This document shows positions 41,710 through 52,504 of a DNA stretch of 64,000 bases, in pieces. The translations under genes were made by a program, and so were the position numbers. The notes under the pieces were generated by a model. The model was not told the DNA's origin, did not search any database, and worked only from the letters and a program-made list of their open reading frames with translations. The first letter of the stretch is position 1. Each line of letters starts with the position of its first letter. The DNA is from Candidatus Arsenophonus lipoptenae (GTDB lineage Bacteria > Pseudomonadota > Gammaproteobacteria > Enterobacterales > Enterobacteriaceae). The stretch covers positions 372,001 to 436,000 of the forward strand of contig NZ_CP013920.1 in assembly GCF_001534665.1 (NCBI RefSeq). Direction: 5' to 3'.

Positions 41710-42840
41710 TTAAATTAAATTCGTATTAAATCCTAATACTTTTAATATATAAGATATATTTGGATCATAACAATTAACTTTAACAGAAGACCATTCTCTA
41801 CGCTTTGGATACAATTGACGTAAATTATCAAATTCTTTGTCAACATGAATAATATTCCTTAAAAGGACATCATCATAACTAACATTATACATAAAATGTA
41901 CTAAATTTTTTAAATTAGTTTGTGTTAATGTTCCTGAAAAATTGATTTCATTACATGTCTGAATAGGTAACATATCATTTAATTTAACCTGTTGTATTTG
42001 TCCTAAAAATTTACTGTATGACACAAAAACTTGTATGCTAGCACGTATTTGACCTTCTAAAGAATAACCAGCAATATGTGCCGTACCAATTTTTACTTTA
42101 GCTAATAAAGGTAAAGAAATATTTGGCTCATTTTCCCAAACATCCAATACGGTATATAATTTTTTACCTTTTTCCAATGCCTTTAATAAAGCATGATTAT
42201 CAAATATCGAACCACGACTAGTATTTATTAATATGCATCTATCTCGAATTATAGAAATTAATTCGTCATTTAATAAATGATAAGATTTATAAAGTCCTTT
42301 ATTGTTTAATGGAATATGAAATGTTAAAATATCTGCCTCATGGATTAATTTTTCTAGTGGCCAAAATAGTTCACTACTATCACCAGAATTTTCTCTAGGA
42401 GGATCGCATAATATTGTATTTACTCCTAAAGCTTTTAAACTTTTATTAAGACGGCTACCAATATGACCTACTCCAATGATACCTACTAATTTTTCTCTTA
42501 AATCAAAGCAATATCGTTCAGCTAATAATAGTAAAGATGACAAAACGTATTCTACTACAGCAATTGCATTACAACCTGGAGCAGCAGAAAAAACTATACC
42601 TGATTGAGTTAACCATTCTATGTCAATATGATCAAATCCAGATGTTGTAGTACCAACAAATTTTACATTACTATTTTTAAGTAATGCTTCATCCACTTGA
42701 GTAATAGAACGGATAATTAAAGCATCTGCTGCTACTAAATCTGAAGATGAAATTGATCTGCCAGAAACTAACTTGACATCACCAATATTTTTAAATAATT
42801 CAGTTGCGCAAGGTATATTTTTATCTAATAATATATTCAC
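41710..42840 (-). CDS. pdxB: Erythronate-4-phosphate dehydrogenase
   Basis: PdxB oxidises 4-phosphoerythronate in the DXP-dependent pathway to pyridoxal phosphate. I favour a GTG start at 42840 (MNILLDKNIPCATELF, matching E. coli MKILVDENMPYARDLF), giving 376 aa; a TTG at 42855 would add five residues. The NAD site GIIGVGHIGSRLN and the catalytic trio regions INTSRGSIFD, LDVWENEP and GTAHIAGYSLEG are present, as is the family-specific C-terminal domain (RREWSSVKV). usg between truA and pdxB is lost. It points to vitamin B6 synthesis. Confidence 0.94.
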   Translation of the reverse strand: MNILLDKNIPCATELFKNIGDVKLVSGRSISSSDLVAADALIIRSITQVDEALLKNSNVKFVGTTTSGFDHIDIEWLTQSGIVFSAAPGCNAIAVVEYVLSSLLLLAERYCFDLREKLVGIIGVGHIGSRLNKSLKALGVNTILCDPPRENSGDSSELFWPLEKLIHEADILTFHIPLNNKGLYKSYHLLNDELISIIRDRCILINTSRGSIFDNHALLKALEKGKKLYTVLDVWENEPNISLPLLAKVKIGTAHIAGYSLEGQIRASIQVFVSYSKFLGQIQQVKLNDMLPIQTCNEINFSGTLTQTNLKNLVHFMYNVSYDDVLLRNIIHVDKEFDNLRQLYPKRREWSSVKVNCYDPNISYILKVLGFNTNLI

Positions 42841-43368
42841 TGATTTACAGACCAAATTTGGTTATTAATTAACTAATTTATGTAATATTAAAAATAAATA
42901 TACATTACATTAATAATTACAGAAAATAAAAAATTGGTAAAATTTTTATAAAAAGTATAGAATATATATCATAAAAGTATTGATTTTTTTATCAATTAAA
43001 TATTAATTAATTTTAATCCTATAGAATATTGCTTGTTTTGAAAATTTATTTATAATCTTTAAATAAAAAATTGCACCGCTATAAATCAAATACTATTTGA
43101 AGTATGATATAAATATAAAAACTTAATTATTTTGTATTAAAGCATAATTAGTTTAATATTTAGCATTTTATTTTACTTATAAAAGTTCTTATATTAATTA
43201 ATATAAGTAAAAATATTTTACAAAATAAAAATTTTACCTTATTATAAATTCAAAAATTAAACTTTACAAATGATATTTATTTTTATTTTAAATAAATTAA
43301 AACCTATTAATTAAATATTTTATTAAATAGAATTTTAATTCTATTCTAGAATCATTATGCATTCATTA
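42841..43368. other. AT-rich spacer fabB-pdxB
   Basis: This spacer of about 528 bp replaces flk and mnmC. It holds a 20-bp perfect palindrome CTTATATTAATTAATATAAG (43188-43207) and the hairpin after fabB annotated next. No coding remnant is readable. Confidence 0.55.
43326..43345 (-). terminator. Hairpin just after fabB
   Basis: AATAGAATT-TT-AATTCTATT lies 24-43 bp past the fabB stop. On the minus strand it is followed by TAATAAAATATTT, a poor T-run. Possible terminator or 3'-end stabiliser. Confidence 0.35.
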
Positions 43369-44592
43369 TTATTCATTATATTTACTCATCACTAATGAGG
43401 CATTAGTCCCTCCAAAACCAAAACTATTAGACATCACAGTTTTTAATTTTTTATTAGTTGGTTTAGTAACAATATTCATTGTTTCTGCTTTTTTATCTAA
43501 ATTATCAATATTGATGCTTGGTGCTATAAATCCATGCTCTAGCATTAATAAACTATAAATTGCTTCATGAACTCCAGCAGCTCCTAAAGAATGCCCAGTC
43601 ATTGCTTTGGTAGCTGAAATTACTGGTGTATTATTACTGCCAAATACTTCTGTAATAGCTTCTAATTCTTTTGTATCGCCCACTGGAGTTGAAGTACCAT
43701 GGGTATTAATATAATCAATTTGTTTTACATCTACTAATGCCATTCTCATACATCTTACTGCTCCTTCACCTGAAGGGACTACCATATCATAACCATCTGA
43801 AGTTGCACCATATCCAACAATCTCAGCATAAATATGTGCATCACGAGCTAAAGCATGCTCTAATTCTTCTACAACAACAATACCACCACCAGCAGCAATA
43901 ACAAAACCATCTCTTCCTTGATCATAAGTACGAGAAGCTTTTTCTGGGGTTGCATTATATTTTGTAGATAATGCCCCCATCGCATCAAATTCACAAGTTA
44001 ATTCCCAACTTAATTCTTCACCACCACCAGCAAAAATAATATCCTGTTTACCTAACTGAATTAACTCTACGACATGCCCAATACAATGTGCAGATGTAGA
44101 ACAAGCTGAACTAATAGAATAATTAACACCTCTAATTTTAAATGGGGTGGCTAAGCACGCGGAAATACCTGATGCCATAGCTCTAGTAACCATATAAGGA
44201 CCTACACCTCTTAATCCTTTTGTACGCATACCATCTGAACCAGCAACTTGATTGCGTGGAGAACCACCCCCAGAACCAACTACTAAACCGGTGCGAATAT
44301 TTGAAATCTGATCTTCAGTTAATTTAGCATCTGAAATTGCCTCTTCCATAGCTAAATAAGCATATATAGAACAATCACTCATAAAACGTAGAATTTTACG
44401 ATCAATTCTTTGTCTAACGTAATCTTCTGAAATCTTAATATTTCCCCAAACATGACTACGTAAACCCATTTTTTTAAATTCTTCCGAAAACCTAATACCA
44501 GAAAGCCCTCTTTTCAAAGAACCAAGTACTTCTTTCTGGTTATTACCTATGCTGGAAATTATCCCCAGACCAGTGATAACTGCACGTTTCAT
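43369..44592 (-). CDS. fabB: 3-oxoacyl-[acyl-carrier-protein] synthase I
   Basis: FabB is the condensing enzyme required to elongate unsaturated fatty acids. The product is 407 aa (E. coli 406). The Cys-His-His triad is visible in [27 protein letters not shown] and [13 protein letters not shown], and the glycine-rich C-terminus [13 protein letters not shown] is intact. A GAGG ribosome site precedes the ATG. A FabR-type operator lies 56-73 bp upstream (44648-44665), suggesting that fatty-acid-responsive control survives. Confidence 0.97.
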   Translation of the reverse strand: MKRAVITGLGIISSIGNNQKEVLGSLKRGLSGIRFSEEFKKMGLRSHVWGNIKISEDYVRQRIDRKILRFMSDCSIYAYLAMEEAISDAKLTEDQISNIRTGLVVGSGGGSPRNQVAGSDGMRTKGLRGVGPYMVTRAMASGISACLATPFKIRGVNYSISSACSTSAHCIGHVVELIQLGKQDIIFAGGGEELSWELTCEFDAMGALSTKYNATPEKASRTYDQGRDGFVIAAGGGIVVVEELEHALARDAHIYAEIVGYGATSDGYDMVVPSGEGAVRCMRMALVDVKQIDYINTHGTSTPVGDTKELEAITEVFGSNNTPVISATKAMTGHSLGAAGVHEAIYSLLMLEHGFIAPSINIDNLDKKAETMNIVTKPTNKKLKTVMSNSFGFGGTNASLVMSKYNE

Positions 44593-44647
44593 TAATTATC
44601 TTACCTCATAATTAAAATTCATTTGCTGATATTTTATCCTGATATTT

Positions 44648-44665
44648 AGAGTACACTTGTACGCT
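44648..44665 (-). promoter_or_regulatory. FabR-like operator upstream of fabB
   Basis: On the minus strand the site reads AGCGTACAAGTGTACTCT, an interrupted palindrome with one mismatch pair. It resembles the conserved AGCGTACA-nn-TGT... element bound by FabR upstream of fabA and fabB in enterobacteria. It is conspicuous by base content in an otherwise A/T spacer. A possible -10 (TAAAAT) lies between it and fabB. Confidence 0.6.
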
Positions 44666-44954
44666 GAAAAGTACAATGAGGCAAATAGGTAGAATTTGTT
44701 TTTGTTGTATATTTTATATATAAAATATTAAAAATAAGTTTATTAGAACTAATTAATGTTATAAAAATAAAAAATAATTTAGATAAATATATGAAAATAA
44801 GGAATGAAAAAACTGAAAAATATAATTTTATTTATCTTTTTAATACTAATCACAATATATCAATTATTGATATATTAACTATATTTTATAAATATTTTTA
44901 TAAAATAAAAATATTATTATAATCATATTAATAAATAATTTTTTTTAATTAATT

Positions 44955-44994
44955 ATAAATTAAATAAAAAATATAATTATTTTATTTAATTTAT
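44955..44994. repeat. AT-only hairpin with 15-bp stem
   Basis: ATAAATTAAATAAAA (44955-44969) pairs perfectly with 44980-44994 around a 10-nt loop. Being A/T only, it may be a chance product of composition. Confidence 0.5.
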
Positions 44995-45035
44995 TTTATA
45001 AAAAATTTTATTTATAACCAATTCAATACTTTTTA

Positions 45036-45055
45036 TTTTAATTTTAAAATTAAAA
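45036..45055. repeat. 20-bp AT-only palindrome
   Basis: TTTTAATTTTAAAATTAAAA is a perfect palindrome. Low complexity makes chance likely. Confidence 0.45.
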
Positions 45056-45428
45056 ATTAAATATTAACCTTTAATAAAAAGTTAATTATTAATAACTAAA
45101 ATAAATATAAAAATAGTAAATTATCTTTTAATTATTATTTAGTATTAATAGATATTATCTAGATTTATTTAATTTTAAAATAACAAGTATTTTTACTCCT
45201 CCAAAATTATTAAATTATATAATTAATTTTAATCACATTATTTAATTATATTAAGAATTAATATAAAATTTAAGTTGTACTAATTAAACTAATAAAATTT
45301 TATTATTATATTAAGATTAATTGATGAATAATATTTCATCATATTTGCAATAATAATCATTCATTAAATTATAATATTATTAAAAATAAAATATATCTTA
45401 TATTTATATACACTACAAAAATGCAAAT

Positions 45429-46496
45429 TTAAAATTTAATGTTACATTGTGCTCTATAACGTAAAAAATGGTCCATAAGAACTATTGCCATCATTGCTTC
45501 TACTATTGGTATAGCTCTAATACCGACACACGGATCATGACGTCCCTCAGTGATAACTTCAATTTCATCGCCATCATTATTGACACTTTTACCAGGTATT
45601 TTAATACTTGAAGTTGGTTTAAATGCTAAATGAGTAATAATTTGTTGGCCACTACTTATCCCACCTAATATACCGCCTGCATTATTTTTAATAAAACCGT
45701 TATTAGTAATTTCATCTCTATTTTCATTTCCTTTTAATGTAACTACTTTAAAACCTGCACCTATTTCAATACCTTTAACTGCATTTATGCTCATCATAGC
45801 ATGAGCAATATCTGCATCTAATCGATTAAAAACAGGCTCTCCTAATCCAACTGGGACATACTCAGCAATAACAGTTATTTTAGCACCAATAGAATTACCT
45901 TCTTTTTTTAAAGAAGACAATAATGAATCTAAAGCATCCAATTTTGTTATATCAGGACAAAAAAAAGGATTTTGTTCTACTAAATCCCAATCTTTTAATT
46001 CACAAAAAATATTTCCTAATTGACTTAAATAAGCACGAATAATTACACCTAATTGTTGTCGTAAATATTTTTTTGCAATAGTTCCAGCAGCTACACGCAT
46101 AACTGTTTCTCTAGCTGAAGCTCGGCCACCACCACGATAGTCACGTATACCATATTTTTTTTGATAAGTATAATCTGCATGGCCAGGTCGGAATACATCT
46201 TTGATGTCACTATAATCTAGTGAACGTTGATTTTCGTTTTGAACTAATAAACCAATTGATGTTCCTGTCGTAATCCCATTAAAAACACCAGATAAAATCT
46301 TAACTTGATCTTGTTCATATCTAGAACTGGTATAAGAAGAAGTACCAGGCCTCCGGCGATCTAAATCTATTTGTAAATCTTTTTCTGACAATGCCATGCC
46401 AGGAGGAAACCCATCAATAATACAACCTAAAGCTAAGCCATGAGATTCACCAAATGTCGTCACACGAAAAAGTTGTCCAATAGAGTTTCCAGGCAT
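45429..46496 (-). CDS. aroC: Chorismate synthase
   Basis: AroC catalyses the last shikimate step, forming chorismate with reduced FMN. The product is 355 aa (E. coli 361), slightly short at the C-terminus. Family signatures [31 protein letters not shown] and KGRHDP-like [20 protein letters not shown] are present. Chorismate would feed folate, ubiquinone and aromatic amino acids, in line with folC and ubiX here. It follows prmB after 102 bp, as in E. coli. Confidence 0.97.
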   Translation of the reverse strand: MPGNSIGQLFRVTTFGESHGLALGCIIDGFPPGMALSEKDLQIDLDRRRPGTSSYTSSRYEQDQVKILSGVFNGITTGTSIGLLVQNENQRSLDYSDIKDVFRPGHADYTYQKKYGIRDYRGGGRASARETVMRVAAGTIAKKYLRQQLGVIIRAYLSQLGNIFCELKDWDLVEQNPFFCPDITKLDALDSLLSSLKKEGNSIGAKITVIAEYVPVGLGEPVFNRLDADIAHAMMSINAVKGIEIGAGFKVVTLKGNENRDEITNNGFIKNNAGGILGGISSGQQIITHLAFKPTSSIKIPGKSVNNDGDEIEVITEGRHDPCVGIRAIPIVEAMMAIVLMDHFLRYRAQCNIKF

Positions 46497-46598
46497 ACTA
46501 GTATTTATCCTTCGTTATTATGAATAAGGCATTATTATTTATCATAATATCTACATTATAAAAATAAATTATTGTATAATATAAAATATTTTATTCAT

Positions 46599-47531
46599 TT
46601 AATCGATAAATAATTTAAAAAATTCTTGATGTTCAAGGAGTTGTTTCTTTGTTAACATAAATACACCATGACCGCCATAATCTAATTTTAACCAAGTGAA
46701 TGGGATATTTCTATATTGTTTAATAAGTTGTAACATAGTATTTCCAACTTCACAAATAAGTATACCATTTTCTGTTAAAAAACGGGCGGCATTAGCTAAA
46801 ATTCGTCTAACAAATTTTAAACCATCAGGACCACCCTCCAAAGCTAATTTAGGTTCTGCCCAATATTCTAGTGGTAAATTAGACATATCTTTAGAATCAA
46901 CATATGGGGGATTGGTGATAATTAAATCAAACTGAATAGATGGGATATTTAAAAATAAATCTGATTGAATAAGTTTTATTCTATCAGAAAATCCATGAGT
47001 GATGATATTTTGTTCACTTACATCTAATGCATTAATAGAAATATCAACAGCATAAATTTGTACTGTAGGAAATATATAAGCACAAGATATAGCTATGCAT
47101 CCACTTCCGGTACATAGATCTAAAAGATACATGGGTTCATAATCAATGATATCAATAAAATGTTTATCAATTAATTCACCTATAGGTGTTCTGGGTATTA
47201 AAACACGCTCATCAACATAAAACTCATGCCCACAAAACCAAGATTTATTAATTAAATAAGCTACAGGGATATGTTCATTTATACGACGAATTACTCGTTT
47301 AATAATACGATGACGTTCACTTATAGTTGTACGAGAATGCCATAATTGATCAGGAATATATAATGGTAAAAATAGTGATGGTAAAACTAATTGTAATGCT
47401 TCATCCCAACAATTATCTGTTCCATGACCGTAAAAAATATTGGATACATTAAATTGACTAATTACCCAACGATACATATCTTGAATAGTATGTAATTCAA
47501 TAGTTGCTTCATTAACAAAATATTTATTCAA
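46599..47531 (-). CDS. prmB: Ribosomal protein L3 N5-glutamine methyltransferase
   Basis: PrmB methylates a glutamine of ribosomal protein L3 using SAM. The product is 310 aa, as in E. coli. The SAM site [16 protein letters not shown] and the catalytic ITNPPYVD are intact. The start is a TTG at 47531 supported by an AGGAGG ribosome site five bases upstream and by the match [18 protein letters not shown] to E. coli MDKIFVDEAVNELQTIQD. Confidence 0.95.
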   Translation of the reverse strand: MNKYFVNEATIELHTIQDMYRWVISQFNVSNIFYGHGTDNCWDEALQLVLPSLFLPLYIPDQLWHSRTTISERHRIIKRVIRRINEHIPVAYLINKSWFCGHEFYVDERVLIPRTPIGELIDKHFIDIIDYEPMYLLDLCTGSGCIAISCAYIFPTVQIYAVDISINALDVSEQNIITHGFSDRIKLIQSDLFLNIPSIQFDLIITNPPYVDSKDMSNLPLEYWAEPKLALEGGPDGLKFVRRILANAARFLTENGILICEVGNTMLQLIKQYRNIPFTWLKLDYGGHGVFMLTKKQLLEHQEFFKLFID

Positions 47532-48117
47532 AAAACCTCCTAACTAATTAGGAATTGCATGTATTTTATATATACAGTTGTACTATTTAATTATTCAAAA
47601 TTTATAAATATATTTTATATATAAAAATATAATGGTTTTATTATTTACTACTTATCTATATATATTACATTTCACTATTAAATAATATTTATATTTTTAT
47701 AATTATTTGATTATATAATATATAAATTAATATTATTATCAATAATTTATATTTTATATGGTTAAACAATATTTAAATAATGGACAATTTAATTATTATC
47801 AATAGTATTACATGAAATTATATTTTCATATAAAAATTTTATAACAATACTGTTGTGTCATATTTAATATTAAAATTAATGCAATTTAATTACTACAAAC
47901 TAATAATTTAAATATTTTTTAAAATTATCATATCAAACATGACTTAATTTTATATTAATAAATATAAATATGATTTATTAAAAAAATAAAATATACATCA
48001 CATATATACATATATTATTAATAGTTAATGATAAAAATCAAAAATATAATATAATTATGTCATTAAGATAATTTATTTAGATATCTAAATATACAATAAA
48101 AAATAAATATAGATCTT
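47532..48117. other. AT-rich spacer ybjG-prmB
   Basis: This is 586 bp of nearly pure A/T. Apart from the AGGAGG ribosome site of prmB at its start, I see nothing recognisable. Confidence 0.55.
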
Positions 48118-48731
48118 TTAACCTTTAATCCAACCTTTCTTTATCAAAGATAAAAATAATAATTTATATATTTTTATCATATATGGGAGTAACTTATAAC
48201 CACCAATAATCCAAATTATTTGGCTAATACCACAAGCTATAAGAGAAATAAAAAAGGACCCAACCATATCTAATGGCCAATGTACACCTAAAAAAATTCT
48301 AGCCCAAATAATAGCAATTGCTGGTATAAATAATAGTAATCCAATTCTTATTTTAAACCAAAAAAAAAACTAAGTGTAAATGTAAAAGCAATAGTAGCAT
48401 GGTTACTAGGAAATGATGGTGTTGGATCATGATATAAAAACTGCTGACCTATACCTAAAATAAAAGGTCTTTCTTGAGGGAAAAGTATACTAATAAAACC
48501 TGAAATGACTGAACATATAACAATAATTAATGAAAAAGTAGTTTTACATACAAAAATTCTTTGATAAGATAAATTTTTTGATGGCCCCCAAATCCAAGAT
48601 ATGATAGTGATTGAAGGAAATATAAAAATCAATTTTTTTGCAAAAAAAGTAGCTATGCCTAATATATTACTAGATGTCATAGGATTAGCATTAATAAATT
48701 TAAATAAACTTAAATTAATATCATTAAACAA
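48118..48731 (-). pseudogene. ybjG: Undecaprenyl-diphosphatase YbjG, frameshifted in a poly-A tract
   Basis: YbjG is a PAP2-family membrane phosphatase that recycles undecaprenyl pyrophosphate to the lipid carrier of cell wall synthesis. The first 127 codons (TTG start at 48731; MFNDINLSLFKFINANP) contain FPQERPF and the PSNH motif (FPSNHATIAFT), then shift frame. In the next frame the match continues for about 80 codons, including ARIFLGVHWPLDM with the catalytic His and the tail IKKGWIKG (E. coli IRKGWVRD), to TAA at 48118-48120. The break lies in a run of ten A on the plus strand (48360-48369); eleven would restore a 204-aa protein (E. coli 198). Slippage could rescue it. Confidence 0.9.
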
Positions 48732-49029
48732 ATTAAAACTCTCATAGAATTATATATTCTAGTCATATAATATAAATAAAAAAGATTAAAGATAAATTAT
48801 AATAAATTCCTATATAATTTACATATATATTTTGGAAATTAATTCTTTTTTAAAATAGAATTAACAATAAACACATACAAAAATATTCATATATTTTAAA
48901 ATTTATAATTAAATTAAGTGATAAGGTTTTAAAAATTTTAATTATAATAGAATAAATCTATTAAATCAAATTTAATTAAAAATAATTAAATACATGTATT
49001 TATAATACATATTGTAATAGGAGGTAAAT
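48732..49029. other. Spacer ybjG-pfkA (divergent)
   Basis: This 298-bp A/T spacer must hold both promoters. The pfkA ribosome site (ATAGGAGG) is at its right end. Confidence 0.5.
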
Positions 49030-50007
49030 ATGAATAAAGGTAGGATAAAAAAAATTGGTGTGTTAACTAGTGGAGGTGACTCGCCAGGAATGAATGCTGC
49101 TATTCGTAGTGTTGTTCGTATGGGACTCCATGAAAACTTAGAAATTTATGGTATTTATGATGGCTACATAGGACTTTATGAAAATAAAATACAAAAACTT
49201 AATCGTTTTAGTGTTTCTGACATTATTAATAGAGGAGGTACTTTTTTAGGTTCTGCTCGGTTCCCTGAATTTAGAGACAATGAAATAGTAAGAATACAAG
49301 CAATTAATAACATGAAAAAACATGATATAGATGCATTAGTTGTAATAGGAGGAGATGGTTCTTATCATGGGGCAAAAAAAATCACTGAATCTGGTTTTCC
49401 TTGTATAGGGATACCAGGAACTATTGATAATGATGTAGCTGGTACTGATTATACAATCGGTTATTTTACAGCATTAAATACAATTGTTGAAGCAATTGAT
49501 CGATTACGTGATACATCCACTTCTCATAAACGTATTTCGATAGTTGAAATTATGGGGCACTATTGTGGTGATTTAACTTTATCAGCAGCAATTGCAGCTG
49601 GATGTGAATTTATAGTATTGCCAGAAATAAGTTTTAATAAAGATGAATTATTAATAGAAATTAAATCAGGTTTAAACAGAGGCAAAAGACATGCTATTGT
49701 TGCTATTACCGAGCATATTTATGATATTAATATATTAGCAAAATATATTGAAAAAATAACTGGACACGAAACAAGAGCTACTGTATTAGGTCATATTCAA
49801 AGAGGGGGTAATCCAGTAGCAAGTGATCGTATTTTAGCATCTCGTATGGGGGCCTATTCTATTCAATTACTTTTACAAGGATATGGTGGACGTTGTGTAG
49901 GAATTCAAAATGATCAACTAGTTCATCATGATATAATTGATGTAGTAAGTAATATGCAACGTAAATTTAAAAAAGATTGGTTAGATATGGCAAAAAAATT
50001 ATATTAA
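49030..50007 (+). CDS. pfkA: 6-phosphofructokinase I
   Basis: PfkA phosphorylates fructose 6-phosphate, committing sugar to glycolysis. The product is 325 aa (E. coli 320; the extra residues are N-terminal, MNKGR). ATP and substrate motifs [36 protein letters not shown] and the catalytic [15 protein letters not shown] are intact. The start is supported by AGGAGG six bases upstream. Together with sucABCD it shows that central carbon metabolism is retained in part. Confidence 0.97.
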   Translation: MNKGRIKKIGVLTSGGDSPGMNAAIRSVVRMGLHENLEIYGIYDGYIGLYENKIQKLNRFSVSDIINRGGTFLGSARFPEFRDNEIVRIQAINNMKKHDIDALVVIGGDGSYHGAKKITESGFPCIGIPGTIDNDVAGTDYTIGYFTALNTIVEAIDRLRDTSTSHKRISIVEIMGHYCGDLTLSAAIAAGCEFIVLPEISFNKDELLIEIKSGLNRGKRHAIVAITEHIYDINILAKYIEKITGHETRATVLGHIQRGGNPVASDRILASRMGAYSIQLLLQGYGGRCVGIQNDQLVHHDIIDVVSNMQRKFKKDWLDMAKKLY

Positions 50008-50624
50008 TTAAATGTATAACTTCTATTTATGGTATGAATTAATACATATTTTATTTAAAATTTTACCTAAATATATAATATTATATAAAGATATATAATA
50101 TAAAATTAAAGTAAAAAAACAAATAATATATGGTTTTATGCTTTAAATAAGCATATATGTGTATATTTTATTAATTAAAAATAATTAAATTATTTATTCT
50201 ACTTATTATGATAAGTAGAATAAACTTAAATATTAAAGAAGTATATGATTATATATTTAATTTAAAAATATTTTTGATACATTTTTACTAAAAAATAAAA
50301 TATTAAAATTAAATATACTATACTTATAACAATTAGTGATTTTAATATATTAAAATATATGATATTTAATCATATATTGCTAAATAAATTATCCATATAT
50401 CAATAGTATATTGATCTAGTCATATTAATAGCATATTAATTAAATTAAAAAGCAATTTTAACTATAATTTAATATATTCAAGTAAACAGATAACCAATTA
50501 AAACAAACATTTTATGTATGCTAACTAAATATATAATAATTATTATACTTTATTAAAAGATATTTATTTACTAAATATTTCATATTAATTTTTATAATTT
50601 TAGTAAAGTAATGTTTTTATAATA
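50008..50624. other. Spacer pfkA-nfuA (convergent)
   Basis: This 617-bp spacer has two neat hairpins, 50137-50155 (7-bp stem TATGCTT) and 50193-50224 (14-bp stem), which may be terminators or remnants. The rest is featureless. Confidence 0.55.
50193..50224. terminator. 14-bp-stem hairpin after pfkA
   Basis: TTTATTCTACTTAT and ATAAGTAGAATAAA pair perfectly around the loop TATG, about 190 bp after pfkA. No T-run follows on either side, so a terminator role is tentative. Confidence 0.4.
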
Positions 50625-51203
50625 TTAATAAAAAGAATGCTCTCCATGTTGGTGTTCAGTAAAATCTTTAACACCATTAAGTTCATTTGGAAACATATTT
50701 AATAATTGCTTTTCAATACCATTTTTTAATGTCAAGGAAACCATTGAACAGCCATTGCATCCTCCACTAAATTGTAAAATTACATATCCATCATTAGTAA
50801 TTTTTATTAATGAAACAGAACCTCCATGAATAGCTAATTGTGGATTAATTTGTGATTTAATTACGTAATTTATACGTTCAATTAATGGAGCATCGCTATT
50901 AACGTATTTTATTTTAGCATTTGGTGCTTTTATTGTTAATTGAGATCCTAGTTTATCTATACTGAAATTAATTTCAGCATTCTCTAAAAAAGGCGCACTG
51001 ACTGAATCAATATATGCCGATAACTTATCAAATTTCAGTTCAATATCACTTTCCTCAATAGAATCAGGGGCACAATAAGAAACACCACATTCAGCAAACG
51101 GGGTGCCAGGATTAATGACAAATACACGAATTTGTGTACCTGGTATTTGATTTTTTAATAATTTTATAAAATGATCTTGCGCTGATTTAGTAATAGTAAT
51201 CAT
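50625..51203 (-). CDS. nfuA: Fe-S biogenesis scaffold NfuA
   Basis: NfuA carries Fe-S clusters to client enzymes. The product is 192 aa (E. coli 191). The N-terminal degenerate A-type domain and the C-terminal Nfu domain with Cys149 and Cys152 in GGCNGCSM are intact. In E. coli the order is bioH-gntX-nfuA; here gntX is gone and bioH is divergent. A 10-bp-stem palindrome (51232-51254) lies just upstream of the start. Confidence 0.96.
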   Translation of the reverse strand: MITITKSAQDHFIKLLKNQIPGTQIRVFVINPGTPFAECGVSYCAPDSIEESDIELKFDKLSAYIDSVSAPFLENAEINFSIDKLGSQLTIKAPNAKIKYVNSDAPLIERINYVIKSQINPQLAIHGGSVSLIKITNDGYVILQFSGGCNGCSMVSLTLKNGIEKQLLNMFPNELNGVKDFTEHQHGEHSFY

Positions 51204-51544
51204 GATTAAATACTCAAATAAATTTATCTTAATAAAAGTATACTATACTTTTATATGCTATTTAATTTATAAATCATATTAAATTAATTTAATTTTATAG
51301 TGAATAACTAATTACTAAATCGAAGTATTATTGATATACCTATACAATATATTAAAACAAAATATAAAAATTAAATTTTAATGTAATTAAAAGATACGAA
51401 TCTATTATAATATAAATATTATTGATATAATATATTATAATTATTATAATATTTACTCTTCTATGTTATATAAATATGCTTAAATAACTAATTATTAATA
51501 CATTGATATATAAAATATAACTCTTGTTTTTAAAAAAAATAACA
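51204..51544. other. Divergent spacer nfuA-bioH
   Basis: This 341-bp spacer holds the nfuA-proximal palindrome (51232-51254). gntX has disappeared without readable trace. Confidence 0.5.
51232..51254. promoter_or_regulatory. Palindrome upstream of nfuA, possible operator
   Basis: ATAAAAGTAT-ACT-ATACTTTTAT is a perfect 10-bp inverted repeat 29 bp before the nfuA ATG. It could be an operator or a 5'-leader hairpin. It does not resemble an IscR site that I can name. Confidence 0.35.
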
Positions 51545-52363
51545 ATGAATGATTTATTTTGGCAAAGATTAGGAAAAGGAAAACAAGATGTTGTTCTATT
51601 ACATGGATGGTGTTCAAATGCAGAAGTTTGGCGTAATATTGCATTATTATACAATCCATATTTTTGTTTTCATATTATTGATTTACCTGGTTATGGGAGA
51701 AATAATATATTTCCACCAATGACATTACAACAAATGTCAGAAATTATTTGGCATAAAGCACCAAAATATGCTATTTGGGTTGGTTGGTCTTTAGGTGGAT
51801 TACTTGCTAGTACTATAGCTCTTCAACATACATCTGAAATATCTGGATTAATAACGATAGCATCATCTCCTTTTTTCATACAAAAAGATAATTGGCCAGG
51901 TATTAATCCTGTGTTGCTAATAAATTTTAAACAACAATTAAAAATTGATTTTCATCGTACAATAAAATCTTTTTTAGTACTGCAAACATTAGGAATAAAA
52001 AAACCACATAATGATATAAATTTTTTAAAATCAACATTTATGAGTCAACCGTTACCTTCAATTTCTGTATTAAATAAAGGTTTAGAAATTTTATTAACAA
52101 ATGATTTAAGAAAACCTTTGTCACAGTTGAAGATATCTTTTTTACGTATCTATGGTGAACTAGATAATTTAGTCCCAAAAAAAATAGTATCTATAATAGA
52201 TAAATGGTTACCAAATTCATCTTCTGTAATAATAAAATATGCTGCACATGTGCCATTTATCTCTCATCCTCATAAGTTTTTACATCTACTAATTGATTTT
52301 TACAATCATACTCAGAAAAATATTAATTTTATTAATTACAAAAATAATCTTAGATTAAATTAA
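51545..52363 (+). CDS. bioH: Pimeloyl-[ACP] methyl ester carboxylesterase BioH
   Basis: BioH removes the methyl group from pimeloyl-ACP methyl ester, releasing the precursor for biotin ring assembly. The start at 51545 (MNDLFWQRLGKG) matches E. coli MNNIWWQTKGQG; a TTG-started longer frame is rejected. The alpha/beta-hydrolase triad falls at Ser82 (GWSLGG), Asp207 and His235, the E. coli numbers. The product is 272 aa (E. coli 256) with a basic tail. It supports biotin synthesis, typical of nutritional symbionts. Confidence 0.93.
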   Translation: MNDLFWQRLGKGKQDVVLLHGWCSNAEVWRNIALLYNPYFCFHIIDLPGYGRNNIFPPMTLQQMSEIIWHKAPKYAIWVGWSLGGLLASTIALQHTSEISGLITIASSPFFIQKDNWPGINPVLLINFKQQLKIDFHRTIKSFLVLQTLGIKKPHNDINFLKSTFMSQPLPSISVLNKGLEILLTNDLRKPLSQLKISFLRIYGELDNLVPKKIVSIIDKWLPNSSSVIIKYAAHVPFISHPHKFLHLLIDFYNHTQKNINFINYKNNLRLN

Positions 52364-52504
52364 GATTATATAAATTTAGTTATATTTCTTATATATATTA
52401 TATATATGTTATATCTTCTTATAATATCACAATAAATTTTAGTTATATGATTGATATATTTTATATTAAAAATAATTTTACATTAATATATACAAAATAT
52501 ATTT

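Larger units (their letters stand above)
44593..45428. other. Spacer aroC-fabB
   Basis: This 836-bp spacer carries the fabB control region near 44640-44700, then almost pure A/T sequence with a 15-bp-stem hairpin (44955-44994) and a 20-bp palindrome (45036-45055). There is no coding remnant. Confidence 0.6.
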
